From Palsa-360 sp963719875 (lineage in GTDB: Bacteria > Acidobacteriota > Terriglobia > Acidiferrales > UBA7541), in the NCBI GenBank assembly GCA_963719875.1, contig CAVRDJ010000001.1, forward strand, positions 186,001 to 250,000: DNA of 64,000 nt, read 5' to 3'. This document shows positions 9,082-17,956 of this stretch, piece after piece (the stretch's first letter is position 1; the number at the start of each line of letters is the position of its first letter). Under the pieces are notes generated by a model that was given only the letters and a program-made list of their open reading frames with translations, was not told where the DNA came from and made no database searches. The position numbers and the translations under genes are program-made.

Positions 9082-9424
9082 GATGAAACTCCTACTGCAG
9101 AAAAGGACTGCTTCAACATTGGTGTACTCTTGGGGATAGTGCCGAAAAATGACTTCCGGAGCAGTAGTACCGTAGTTTGCTGTGCTTGAAGGGTTATTGC
9201 CCTATTTGAAGGTTCCCAATGCTGCAGGACCAGGCCGGATTTCCCATCCTCAATCGGCCGACCTGCCAGCAAGCTCGTTGTGTCGGGGGCCAGAGAAGCG
9301 TAAAATGCGCGCACCGTAGTTCCAAACCGGAAATTCCGGTTGGCACAGGGTTCACTGCCGGCATTATCGGAGCGGAAGGGCCAAGGCACCCTGCTCCAAA
9401 GAGCGACAGACCAGGAGACGAGCG
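9082..9424. other. Divergent intergenic region with conserved promoter
   Basis: The 343 bases between the divergent HD-GYP and peroxiredoxin genes hold no gene. The clear element is the conserved promoter at 9278-9306. A short inverted repeat (CCGGAAATTCCGG, near 9330) lies downstream in the leader. Confidence 0.6.
9278..9306 (+). promoter_or_regulatory. Conserved promoter motif, copy A
   Basis: TTGTGT-17 bases-TAAAAT within the extended context GAGAAGCGTAAAATGCGCGC. The same block (TTGYGY, 17-base spacer ending in GCG, TANNAT, GCG) occurs upstream of two other plus-strand genes at 16065 and 21056, with similar sequence continuing downstream of the -10. It should drive the peroxiredoxin-persulfide dioxygenase pair. 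Confidence 0.75.
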
Positions 9425-10081
9425 ATGTTGCGCATAAACGACGAAGCACCGAATTTCACGGCAGAGACTTCGCAGGGCACGATCAACTTCCACGAATGGA
9501 TCGGCAATGGCTGGGCCGTCTTGTTCTCACATCCTAAAGACTTTACCCCGGTCTGCACCACGGAGCTAGGCTACATGGCCGGGTTGCAGCCGGAATTCGA
9601 GAGGCGCAATTGCAAGATCATTGGGCTAAGCGTGGACCCGGTCAGCAGCCACAGCAAATGGGCCGTAGACATCGAAGAGACCCAGGGCCACAAGGTAAAA
9701 TACCCGATGATCGGCGACCCGGAGCTCAAGGTGGCCAAGCTCTATGACATGCTGCCGGCAGACGCCGGCGATACTTCCGAGGGCCGCACCGCAGCCACGA
9801 ATGCCACCGTGCGTACCGTGTTCGTGGTCGGTCCCGACAAGAAGATCAAGCTGATGCTAAGCTACCCCATGAGCACAGGCCGCAATTTCGACGAAGTGCT
9901 GCGAGTCGTCGACTCGATGCAACTCACCGCCAAGCACCAGGTGTCAACGCCGGTGAACTGGAAACCCGGCGAGGACGTGATCATCAGCGGCAACGTCTCG
10001 AATGATGAGGCTAAGCAGAAGTATCCCGGCGGCTGGAAGGCGCCTCGGCCCTATCTGCGGATTGTTCCCCAGCCGAAGTAG
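9425..10081 (+). CDS. 1-Cys peroxiredoxin (Prx6/AhpC-TSA family)
   Basis: A 218-residue cytoplasmic thioredoxin-fold peroxidase that reduces hydrogen peroxide and organic peroxides. The active-site motif PKDFTPVCTTE (about residues 37-47) has the peroxidatic Cys. The C-terminal 1-cysPrx extension ends in 'KYPGGWKAPRPYLRIVPQ', the usual Prx6 tail, and no resolving Cys of the 2-Cys type is seen. Length is normal for the Prx6 group. AGGAG lies eight bases before the ATG. It is followed after 26 bases by the persulfide dioxygenase gene, suggesting one transcript that deals with peroxide and sulfane sulfur. Confidence 0.94.
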   Translation: MLRINDEAPNFTAETSQGTINFHEWIGNGWAVLFSHPKDFTPVCTTELGYMAGLQPEFERRNCKIIGLSVDPVSSHSKWAVDIEETQGHKVKYPMIGDPELKVAKLYDMLPADAGDTSEGRTAATNATVRTVFVVGPDKKIKLMLSYPMSTGRNFDEVLRVVDSMQLTAKHQVSTPVNWKPGEDVIISGNVSNDEAKQKYPGGWKAPRPYLRIVPQPK

Positions 10082-10107
10082 CCGATCGCCAGCGAGGGAA
10101 ATCCAAA

Positions 10108-11514
10108 GTGGTCTTCAAACAATTCTATCTTCCGTGCCTGGCGCATGCTTCCTACTTGATCGGAGACGAAGCGACAGGCACGGCCGCCGTCGTTGACCCG
10201 CAGCGCGACACGGACCATTACATCTCGTTTGCCGACGAGCATTCCCTCAAAATCAAGCACGTTTTCCTGACGCATCTCCACGCCGATTTTGTCGCCGGGC
10301 ATTTGGAGCTGCGCGATCGTGCGGGCGCTGCAATCTATCTGGGCGCCGCGGCGAAAGCCGCGTACCCATTTACTCCCCTCCGCGACGGCGAAATTCTCGA
10401 ATTCGGACGCGTACGCCTGAAGGTGCTGGAAACGCCGGGCCACACGCCGGAGTCAATCTCCATCCTCGTCTACGACTTGAACGCCAGCGAAACGCAACCG
10501 CACGCCGTGCTCACCGGCGATACTTTGTTCATCGGCGACGTAGGGCGCCCCGACCTGCGCGCGGCGCTGGGGTGGTCAGCCGCCGAACTTGGCGGCATGC
10601 TTTTCGATTCGCTGCACAGGAAACTGCTGGCGCTGCCGGACCAAAGCCTCGTGTATCCCGCTCACGGCGCGGGTTCGCTCTGCGGGAAGTCGCTCAGCAA
10701 GGAGACAGTTTCCACTTTGGGAGAACAGCGGCGCTCGAACTACGCATTGCAGCCGATGAGCAAGGAAGCATTCCTGCAGGTGGTGACGGCCGATCAACCG
10801 GAAGCTCCGGCCTACTTCACCTATGACGCCGTGCTGAACAGCGAAGAGCGGCCAACACTGGATCAGACGCTGGCGCGCGTAAATTCCATGACGCTCGACG
10901 ACCTGCTGGCATTACAAGCAGTTGGCGCGCAGATCCTCGATACTCGCGATCCCGGCGAATTCGCGGCCGCCCACCTGGCCGGCAGCATCAACGTCGGCCT
11001 CGGCGGCCAGTACGCCACGTGGGCCGGAACGGTGCTGGACCGGGATCATCCGATCGTGATCATCGCGGACCCTGGCCGGGAGAGCGAATCGGCGACCCGT
11101 CTCGGGCGCATCGGGTTCGATCACGTGGTTGGATTTCTACAAGATGGATTGCACAGCCTGAAATCGCGGCCGGAATTGACAGTCACAACGGAGCGTGTCA
11201 GCGCACCGTTTGCAGCCGAACTTTTGTCATCTCGCGAGCCGCCACTCGCCATTGATGTCCGCACACCTCGTGAGCGCGAACAGAAACATATTGCCGGCTG
11301 CTTGGGCATCCCGCTCAATCACCTGGTGGAAAATCTGGGAAAAATCCCGCGGGACCGCCCTCTCTTGGTGTACTGCGCGGGCGGCTATCGGTCGTCCATC
11401 GCCGCCAGTTTATTGCAATGCGGCGGATTCGATCGCGTCAGCGAAATTGCCGGAGGCATCGCCGGATGGGAAACCGCAAACTTGCCGGTGCAAACTGGGT
11501 TGGCTTCGTCGTAG
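10108..11514 (+). CDS. Persulfide dioxygenase-like MBL protein with two rhodanese domains (CstB-like)
   Basis: A 468-residue cytoplasmic protein, read from a GTG with GAGGGA upstream. Residues 1-240 are an ETHE1-type metallo-beta-lactamase fold with 'THLHADFVAGH', 'GHTPESIS' and 'TGDTLFIGDVGRPDL', the iron ligands of glutathione/CoA persulfide dioxygenases. Residues about 260-350 are a rhodanese homology domain whose active loop reads 'IADPGRE' without Cys, and about 370-465 a second rhodanese with 'VYCAGGYRSS' carrying the catalytic Cys. This order (dioxygenase, pseudo-rhodanese, active rhodanese) is that of staphylococcal CstB, which oxidises persulfides to thiosulfate. Function here is inferred from that layout. 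Partner of the peroxiredoxin. Confidence 0.88.
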   Translation: MVFKQFYLPCLAHASYLIGDEATGTAAVVDPQRDTDHYISFADEHSLKIKHVFLTHLHADFVAGHLELRDRAGAAIYLGAAAKAAYPFTPLRDGEILEFGRVRLKVLETPGHTPESISILVYDLNASETQPHAVLTGDTLFIGDVGRPDLRAALGWSAAELGGMLFDSLHRKLLALPDQSLVYPAHGAGSLCGKSLSKETVSTLGEQRRSNYALQPMSKEAFLQVVTADQPEAPAYFTYDAVLNSEERPTLDQTLARVNSMTLDDLLALQAVGAQILDTRDPGEFAAAHLAGSINVGLGGQYATWAGTVLDRDHPIVIIADPGRESESATRLGRIGFDHVVGFLQDGLHSLKSRPELTVTTERVSAPFAAELLSSREPPLAIDVRTPREREQKHIAGCLGIPLNHLVENLGKIPRDRPLLVYCAGGYRSSIAASLLQCGGFDRVSEIAGGIAGWETANLPVQTGLASS

Positions 11515-11520
11515 GGAATT

Positions 11521-11609
11521 AGTAGCGCGGGCTTTAGCCTGCGGGGGTTGATTCAGGCGCAGTTGCCGCTGCTTCCCACGAAACCCCGCAGGCTAAAGCC
11601 CGCGCTACT
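11521..11609. repeat. Palindromic repeat family C
   Basis: Arms 11521-11549 and 11582-11609 are complementary over about 28 bases with one extra G in the left arm; core GCGGGCTTTAGCCTGCGGGG. The element sits between two convergent genes. A shorter related hairpin core (GCGGGCTAAGCCCGC) occurs near 49930. Confidence 0.88.
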
Positions 11610-11638
11610 GGCCCGCCTGATAGGTTTGTTCGCCGGAC

Positions 11639-12169
11639 CTAAAATGGGCAATCCTCGTACAGGGTCCTGCAAAACCGGTACGTCGACCATTCGTTTACCT
11701 TCCCGGATCGAATTCGCTCCAGGCTCCATTCCGTGCTGGAAGCGACATTGAAAGCCATCGCGTCCGATACCTCAGGATGATAAATTTTTGAAATTTGCCA
11801 GAGTCCCCGGCTCGCTTCTCCGTCACCCTTGGCGCGCGGATTAAACTGAGATTCGTGCTTAACAATCCAGAGGGCAAGTTTCGGATTCACCCCATATTCC
11901 ACGGCCTGCGTCCGGACATAAGCCTTCACGTCCAGAGCGGTGGGTCTGTCGCTCTGCAACTTTAGAGGATTGACTGGAATGCGATATAGGTTCGCGAGTT
12001 GGATCCGACGCCCTTTATAAATGGTCACCCTCACCGGCTGGGGAAAATGCTGCGCGCTATGGGGAGAAACAACTTGGGCGCGGGGTTCTGTACCGTGTGC
12101 CGCATACGCAATAAGGGGCAGGGAGTAGAATGTGAGCCAAAGAAGCTTCTTGATCACGGTGGGCTGCAT
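11639..12169 (-). CDS. Lytic transglycosylase-like (SLT domain) exported protein
   Basis: A 176-residue protein with a Lys-Lys then hydrophobic signal peptide ending near AYAAHG, a short linker, and a C-terminal goose-lysozyme/SLT-like domain (about 85-176). The catalytic Glu is seen in 'WIVKHESQFNPRAKG', followed by 'SRGLWQISKIYH' in place of the usual GLMQ motif. It should cleave peptidoglycan glycan strands in the periplasm. The domain is short at its C-terminus compared with typical SLT proteins (about 110-130 residues), ending in 'YRFCRTLYEDCPF', so activity is likely but not certain. Monocistronic. Confidence 0.75.
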   Translation of the reverse strand: MQPTVIKKLLWLTFYSLPLIAYAAHGTEPRAQVVSPHSAQHFPQPVRVTIYKGRRIQLANLYRIPVNPLKLQSDRPTALDVKAYVRTQAVEYGVNPKLALWIVKHESQFNPRAKGDGEASRGLWQISKIYHPEVSDAMAFNVASSTEWSLERIRSGKVNEWSTYRFCRTLYEDCPF

Positions 12170-12513
12170 GGGAAGGGATTATACATAAAGGCGAATGTAA
12201 AGCGAAACTAAAATCTTTCCTGAGTTCGACCCTCCCCCGTTTTGCTCAAGAGGTTTTCAGCGGCATAATAGGTGCGGATCTCGGTGATCGCTGCCAGTCG
12301 TTCCGCACCGTCACACTCAATTGAGGACGCTCAGACTCCATCTCCATGTCGTCTTCAAAGCGCAACTCCTGTCTTACCTTGAGAGGGCGTAAATTGCTGC
12401 AGAAAGTTGTTCCACTAGGAACATGATTTTGGAGGTAGCTGCGCATCAGCAGACAGATGTTATACTCGGCCCACCTCGGGGCCCTTTACAAGGCTGCGCG
12501 TAAGGAGCAAGCG
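12170..12513. other. Divergent intergenic region, nothing clear
   Basis: This 344-base stretch separates the transglycosylase from the sigma-factor remnant. A 66-codon reading frame on the minus strand (12246-12446) has no ribosome site or recognisable motif and was not called. No strong promoter pair or repeat was found. Confidence 0.5.
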
Positions 12514-12902
12514 ATGCCCGCACCCTCGGCCCAACGCATTACCCGGCTCCTGCAGGCTTGGAGTCAAAGGAAAGACGTAGCCCTGGAGGAACTCCTCTCT
12601 CTCGGCCACCAAGTACTGCGCCAACCGGCTCGGCAGTACATGGTCGGAGAGCCTCCCGGCCCTGCATTGCAAACGACCACGGAAGCCTGCTTGCTCCATG
12701 TAAATTCTAGAAAAGGAAATTTGAAGAACAGTACACGCTTCTTTGCCGTCTCCACACAATTGCTGCGGCGATTTCTGGTGGATTCCGCCCGCACACGCGG
12801 GTACCAGAAGCGAGGAGGCGAGTCCTGCGCGATTGCAAGCTAGCGAAGGCCTGGCTGGCGCGGGAAATCGGGAAGACCGGGGCGAATGGAAATGACGCCT
12901 GA
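12514..12902 (+). pseudogene. Broken ECF-type RNA polymerase sigma factor gene
   Basis: From an ATG at 12514 with AAGGAG upstream, the frame reads like the N-terminal part of the large acidobacterial ECF sigma family: 'ITRLLQAWSQRKDVALEELL', 'QTTTEACLL', 'RFFAVSTQLLRRFLVDSART', 'GYQKRGGES'. It stops at TAG (12841). One base shifted, the next codons (about 12829-12899) give 'RDCKLAKAWLAREIGKTG', which matches the extreme C-terminus of the same family ('RDWKLAKAWLLREL'). Region 4 between is missing, so an internal deletion with frameshift has removed the -35 binding part. The old stop still overlaps the start of the kinase gene, as in intact sigma-kinase pairs. Confidence 0.82.
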
Positions 12903-15822
12903 ACGCTGGAAGAAAATCGAGCAGATTTATCACACGGCGCGGGAGCGCGAACAAAGCCGGCGCGTGGCGTATCTGGAAGAGATCTGCGCGGGCGATGATG
13001 AATTGCGGAGGGAAGTGGATTCGCTGCTAGCAAAAGAGAAGCGGGGAGACGGATTTCTGGAACCCCCCGGTGTAGAGGCCGCGGCCAAGCCGTTGGCAAT
13101 GAGTGCAAACCGATCACGAAGTGGGCAACAACTCGGTTCCTACAAGATTGTGTCCTTGCTGGGCGCAGGCGGGATGGGAGAAGTGTATCAAGCGCGCGAC
13201 ACGAAACTCGGCCGCGACGTAGCGATCAAGGTTCTTCCGGCCGCGTTCGTGCATGACGCTGAACGGTTGGCTCGATTTCAGCGCGAAGCGAGGATGCTGG
13301 CTGCGTTGAACCATCCCCACATCGCGACGATCCACGGGCTCGAACAATTTGACGGTGTCCACTATTTGGTGATGGAGCTGGTTCTCGGCCATTCGCTGGC
13401 CGAGCGAATTAGTCCTGGTGCGCTGAAGATCGAGGAGGCGCTTAAGTTCGCCGGTCAGATCGCGGAGGCGCTGGAAGCGGCGCACGAGAAAGGAGTGATC
13501 CATCGGGACCTGAAACCAGAAAACGTGAAAGTAACACCTGATGGCTGGGTGAAGGTCCTGGATTTTGGCCTGGCGAAAGCCTCCGCCGGAGACGACGAAC
13601 TCGATCTTTCGAATGCGTCAACGCTCATCACAATGGGCACCGAAGAAGGAAGAATCCTGGGTACGCCGGCGTACATGAGCCCGGAGCAGGCGCGCGGAAA
13701 GGCGGTGGACAAGCGCACAGACATCTGGGCATTCGGCATTGTGCTTTACGAGTTGCTGACCGGAAAACGGGCGTTTCGCGGCGAAACCCCTTCGGACACT
13801 CTTGCAGCCGTTCTGGAACGCGAACCCGACTGGCAGGTGTTGCCACCTGCGACTCCCCCGAAAATTCGGGATCTGCTGCGGCGCTGCATGCAGAAAGATT
13901 CTCAACACCGTCTTCGGGACATCGGCGACGCGCGGATCGAAATCGAGGAGGCGCTGGCTGCTCCGTCAACGGCAGAACCGATTGTCGCAGCGAAAGGCAT
14001 CCGCACTTTCGGACGGCGCGCGTTAATTTCCAGCCTGGGAATTTTGCTGTTAGGTGCGGCGATCGCGGGGCTTGCCATCTGGAATCTGAAGCCCTCGTTT
14101 ACCCCTCCGCCGCAGCCTGTCAGTCGTCTAGTGATAAATCTGCCGCCGGGCCAGCAATTGGCAGGTTTGGAGAGTGGCCCAGCCTTAGCTCTCTCTCCCG
14201 ACGGCACTCATCTCGCGTATGTGGCACGCGAGGGGGGCATCCAGCAACTTTACCTGCGGGCGATGGATAGCCAGGAGGCCAAGCCCATCCCCGGCACGGA
14301 AGGTGGCGTCAATCCCTTCTTCTCACCCGATGGTCGATGGGTGGGATTTTTTGCAGGCGGAAACTTGAAGAAGGTCTCGGTGAGCGGCGGAGCGGCGCTG
14401 ACCCTCGCCAATGCTGCTCTCCCTCGCGGGGCCCATTGGGACGATCAAGGGATCATCGCTTTCGCACCCACGACAAACGGAGCTCTTCTGCAAGTACCGG
14501 TCGCCGGAGGCACAGCGCAACCGCTCACTCGTCTCGAGAAAGGGGACATCACCCAGCGCTGGCCGGAGTTCTTGCCCGGCGGCAAGGCAATGATCTTTGC
14601 CACCTCAGCGAATACGTCTAGTTGGGCCAACGCGCAGGTTGCCGTCCAACTGCTCGGGACTGGCGAAAGGCGGAACCTGATCCAAGGGGGGACAAACCCG
14701 CGTTATGCGCCCACCGGGCACCTGGTTTATGCGCAAGGGGGAAGCCTGATGGCCGTGCCGTTCGATCCCCAGCGGCTCGCGGTCACAGGCCCACCGGTCG
14801 CCGTGATTGAGCGCGTCCTGCAATCCTCAGTCAGTGGTGTCGCCCAGTACAGCTTTTCGTCCACCGGATCGGTGGTCTATGTTCCGGGAGGCATTCAATC
14901 GGCACAAAGTCAACTGGCGTGGGTTAGTCGCAATGGTGCGGCGCAGCCCTTGCCCGCCCCTGTGCGCGCCTACCGAGGACCGCGGCTATCCCCCGACGGC
15001 CGCCGGGTAGCCGTGGCCATAGAGGAGCAGGAATCTCAAACCTGGCTGTACGATGTCTCCCTGGAGACGTTGACCCGGCTGACGTTCGAGGGAAGTGCGA
15101 ACTACAACTCGGTTTGGACACCGGATGGCAAGCGGATAGTGTTTAATTCGAACAAGGAAGGGCCGCTGAATCTTTTCTGGCAACTGACCGACGGCAGTGG
15201 CGGGCTGGAGCGGTTGACAACCAATGGGTACACCCAGGCCCCAATGTCCTGGTCCCCGGATGGGCAAGTGCTGGCCTTCATTGAAATCAGCCCCACCACG
15301 GGGCGGCACATCTGGACGCTGCGAATGGGCGACGCTTCGCCGAGCTCAGGGCAGGTCCGCAAGCCGCAGCTGTTCCTCCAAACACCGTTCACCGAAAGTG
15401 CGCCACGTTTTTCCCCCAACGGGCGCTGGCTGGCCTACACCTCCAATGAATCGGGCCGCTTTGAAATCTACGTTCAGCCCTATCCGGGCCCCGGCGGGAA
15501 GTGGCAAATCTCGACGGAAGGCGGCACGGAGCCAGTGTGGAACCCGAATGGGCGGGAGCTGTTCTACCGCAGCGGCGACAAGATGATGGCCGTGGACGTG
15601 ACGACGCAGCTAAGCTTTTCCGTCGGCAAACCGAGGATGCTCTTTGAGGGACAGTTTGTGCCGGCGCCGGCAACGTTCCCCAACTATGACGTGTCCGCTG
15701 ACGGGGAGCGTTTCTTGATGCTCAAGCCAAGCGAGTCGGCGGGGGAGGCGCCGACGCAAATCAACGTGGTGCTGAACTGGTTTGAGGAGCTGAAGCGCCG
15801 AGTACCTTCAGGAAAGAAGTGA
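12886..15822 (+). CDS. Receptor-type Ser/Thr protein kinase with TolB-like propeller
   Basis: A 978-residue Hanks-type kinase. Residues 1-75 form a helical N-terminal module often found in acidobacterial kinases. The kinase domain spans about 85-350: glycine loop 'LLGAGGMGEVYQARD', Lys115 in VAIKVL, catalytic loop 'HRDLKPEN' with Asp208, 'DFGLAKA' with Asp226, and 'GTPAYMSPEQARG' in the P+1 region. One membrane helix (about 385-407) precedes an extracytoplasmic TolB/WD40-like propeller (about 420-970) with repeats 'LSPDGTHLAYVA', 'FSPDGRWVGFF'. It probably senses a ligand outside and phosphorylates cytoplasmic proteins. All catalytic residues are present, though the sigma gene upstream is broken. 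Confidence 0.94.
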   Translation: MEMTPERWKKIEQIYHTAREREQSRRVAYLEEICAGDDELRREVDSLLAKEKRGDGFLEPPGVEAAAKPLAMSANRSRSGQQLGSYKIVSLLGAGGMGEVYQARDTKLGRDVAIKVLPAAFVHDAERLARFQREARMLAALNHPHIATIHGLEQFDGVHYLVMELVLGHSLAERISPGALKIEEALKFAGQIAEALEAAHEKGVIHRDLKPENVKVTPDGWVKVLDFGLAKASAGDDELDLSNASTLITMGTEEGRILGTPAYMSPEQARGKAVDKRTDIWAFGIVLYELLTGKRAFRGETPSDTLAAVLEREPDWQVLPPATPPKIRDLLRRCMQKDSQHRLRDIGDARIEIEEALAAPSTAEPIVAAKGIRTFGRRALISSLGILLLGAAIAGLAIWNLKPSFTPPPQPVSRLVINLPPGQQLAGLESGPALALSPDGTHLAYVAREGGIQQLYLRAMDSQEAKPIPGTEGGVNPFFSPDGRWVGFFAGGNLKKVSVSGGAALTLANAALPRGAHWDDQGIIAFAPTTNGALLQVPVAGGTAQPLTRLEKGDITQRWPEFLPGGKAMIFATSANTSSWANAQVAVQLLGTGERRNLIQGGTNPRYAPTGHLVYAQGGSLMAVPFDPQRLAVTGPPVAVIERVLQSSVSGVAQYSFSSTGSVVYVPGGIQSAQSQLAWVSRNGAAQPLPAPVRAYRGPRLSPDGRRVAVAIEEQESQTWLYDVSLETLTRLTFEGSANYNSVWTPDGKRIVFNSNKEGPLNLFWQLTDGSGGLERLTTNGYTQAPMSWSPDGQVLAFIEISPTTGRHIWTLRMGDASPSSGQVRKPQLFLQTPFTESAPRFSPNGRWLAYTSNESGRFEIYVQPYPGPGGKWQISTEGGTEPVWNPNGRELFYRSGDKMMAVDVTTQLSFSVGKPRMLFEGQFVPAPATFPNYDVSADGERFLMLKPSESAGEAPTQINVVLNWFEELKRRVPSGKK

Positions 15823-16257
15823 ATCCTGCGTAGATGGCCGGAGCGTATTACTCTTAGGTTAACTCCCGAGCGACGCCATTTTCGGTCACTGTGATTCAGC
15901 CTCTCCCACATTACGACAATCCGATTTCTCGAAAGTTATGCTTTTCCCGGCGAACCAATCGCTGCAAGGAGTTTCCGTCTGAAGCTCAAAAGTATTACGC
16001 GTTTAGTGGGACTTGGTCCCAGAACCTCGCGTTCCCAGTGCAGCCCGCTCATGTGACAAATTTATTGTGCCGAGTGCAGGCGGAGCGTACGATGCGTGCC
16101 GTAGTCCAATCGGGAATTCGGGTTCCGGCCGTGGCAAGTCGCCGCAAGTCGGATTCGAGGTTTTCGTTTCCGCCTGGCGGTGTACCGGAAACCGTGTCTC
16201 GAGACGTTTGAATTGCAGTTGCAACTAAGAGGGGCATTCCCCTGGGGGCGACCTTCC
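15823..16257. other. Intergenic region with conserved promoter
   Basis: A 435-base non-coding stretch downstream of the kinase. No terminator with a T-run is evident after the kinase. The conserved promoter at 16065-16093 is the only element recognised; it would give a leader of about 155 bases before the DUF6152 gene. Confidence 0.55.
16065..16093 (+). promoter_or_regulatory. Conserved promoter motif, copy C
   Basis: TTGTGC-17 bases-TACGAT, followed by GCGTGCCGTAGTCC. The spacer ends in GGAGCG, and the sequence past the -10 matches copy A (GCGCGCACCGTAGTTCC) closely. The similarity outside the two boxes shows shared ancestry or a shared regulator site, not only promoter consensus. Confidence 0.7.
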
Positions 16258-16638
16258 ATGAGGATTAAACCGGCAATCTATTTGGCGGCAGTCACCGCTC
16301 TCTTCCTGATCTCTCCGGCAATGTATGGACACCATGGGGTCTCCGACTATGACATGGCAAATGTGGTTACCTGGCAAGTGACAGTAACCGATTTCGTGTT
16401 TGTGAATCCCCATGCACTGCTTGACTTCGCTCGGAAGAACGAGCAGGGCAAGACCGAGGAATGGCAAGGAGAACTGCAGAGCCCGAATATGCTGTCGAGG
16501 AGGGGCCACTGGACCAAGGACACCGTGAAGGCAGGAGACCAGATCACAATTCTCGGTTGTCCGGCGAGGAATGGATCGCGGACCATACTCCTGAGAAAAG
16601 TCGTCTTATCAAACGGTGAGGAATTTTCCGGCGGTTGA
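16258..16638 (+). CDS. Exported DUF6152-family protein (copy 1)
   Basis: A 126-residue protein with a signal peptide (about 1-24) ending just before 'GHHGVSDYD'. The mature part is a small OB-like beta protein: 'VTVTDFVFVNPHALLDF', 'WQGELQSPNMLSRRGHW', 'VKAGDQITILGCPARNG'. Residues His-His near the N-terminus and the NPH motif are conserved with the second copy at 51911-52288 and could bind metal, which is inference. Function of the family is unknown. It is followed after 60 bases by an SGVW-type protein, the same partner as copy 2. Expression probably from the promoter at 16065. Confidence 0.82.
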   Translation: MRIKPAIYLAAVTALFLISPAMYGHHGVSDYDMANVVTWQVTVTDFVFVNPHALLDFARKNEQGKTEEWQGELQSPNMLSRRGHWTKDTVKAGDQITILGCPARNGSRTILLRKVVLSNGEEFSGG

Positions 16639-16698
16639 TTTTCGCGTCCAGGGCAGGGCTGGAGAACTGACGGCAATCCAAACAGAGAGAAGCGTCAA

Positions 16699-17481
16699 AT
16701 GGAAAACGGGAAGATTGGTTGGACGGTGTTGCTTGCCTCGATGGCGTGCTCATCTTTCCTGCTCGCTCATTCTGCAACCAGGTCCGAACAAGGCAATGCT
16801 GATCCCGGGACTCGCGCCCCGGAAATATCCGGAGTTTGGGTGCAAGAGGTTGGTAAAGCTACCAGGCCGAATTGGGTCGATTCACAGGGCAACCGCCTGG
16901 AAAAACTCCCTCTGACCGCCTGGGGAGAGGAACGATTCAAGGCCAATCGGGCCACCCACGGGTCGAACGCCGTGGCGTCCACGACCTCGACAGAACCGAT
17001 TGTAAAGTGTCTGCCTCCCGGAGTGCCGGCCATCTATATGGTTTCCATTTATCCGATGGAGATCATTCAGACTCCGGGCCGAGTGATTCTGTTTTTTGAA
17101 TACGGCAACTATGTGCGACAAGTTTTTACCGACGGGCGAAAACACGAGAATCTGACTCCGACGTGGATGGGAGACTCGATTGGCAAATGGGAGGGAGACA
17201 CGCTGGTCGTCGACGCCAGCGGTTTTAACGACAAAACATGGATCGATAGTGAAGGGCATCCGCACTCGGACGCCTTGCACGTGGTCGAGCGGATCCGGCG
17301 CACGGATCATGACCACCTGCTGGATGAGATCACTGTGGATGATCCCAAAGCGTATACAAAAACCCTGACGACCAAGAGGGTTTTCGACTTTGAGCCGGAC
17401 TGGAATATCGCGGAGTTCGTCTGCGAGGATAAAGACATCTTTCTGAACTTTCAGAAGGAAGCCGGGGCGGAAAAGAAGTAG
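16699..17481 (+). CDS. Exported 'SGVW' protein of unknown function (copy 1)
   Basis: A 260-residue secreted protein: signal segment (about 8-26), then 'EISGVWVQE' starting the mature domain, 'KCLPPGVPAIYMVSIYPMEI', 'QTPGRVILFFEYGNYVRQVF', 'WMGDSIGKWEGDTLVVD', 'FNDKTWIDSEGHPHSDALH' and 'RIRRTDHDHLLDEITVDDP'. These blocks are shared in order with the protein at 52468-53250, so the two are paralogues. The fold looks like an all-beta protein, and the many His/Asp in the second half could be catalytic or metal-binding; nothing firmer can be said. It is paired with DUF6152 in both places. Confidence 0.8.
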   Translation: MENGKIGWTVLLASMACSSFLLAHSATRSEQGNADPGTRAPEISGVWVQEVGKATRPNWVDSQGNRLEKLPLTAWGEERFKANRATHGSNAVASTTSTEPIVKCLPPGVPAIYMVSIYPMEIIQTPGRVILFFEYGNYVRQVFTDGRKHENLTPTWMGDSIGKWEGDTLVVDASGFNDKTWIDSEGHPHSDALHVVERIRRTDHDHLLDEITVDDPKAYTKTLTTKRVFDFEPDWNIAEFVCEDKDIFLNFQKEAGAEKK

Positions 17482-17956
17482 CTTGGGGAGAGCACCGCAC
17501 TGAACTCAACCGCGGCCCGCTCACTTTCGGGGCCGGTTGCATCCTAGGTGTTCCTTACGAAGCTTGCTTCCCTGATTGAATAACTACAAGGGAATATTAT
17601 CCCGTGAATATTCTCCCCGCCGTTTGTTGGGACGTCTTTGTGCGCCCAATATCTGCCAGGCTGGTCTGAAATTTCCCGGCGCCACTTCCCGAGGAGTCCT
17701 CCCATCGGAATTTGGCCCGTGAGTCGGATCGGCCTTCTCATGGAAGGACTTGGCCGCGACAGCTGGTCCCATGCAGGCTTCTTCCGAGCGCGCACGTCGA
17801 GGTTCCTGCGTCAGCCGCTGGTTCTACGAACGGGAAAATGTGATTTGACGTCGTCGGGAACGGGCCTCGACAATCACCTCACCTCACCTCACCGCAACGC
17901 GATTCCAACGAGCCATCGTGGGCTACGCTTCCGCACGATCCTCTCCATCGCGAAAC

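Noticed and set aside
12246..12446. A 66-codon frame on the minus strand between transglycosylase and sigma remnant
   Set aside because: No ribosome site, family motif or signal peptide; left as non-coding.
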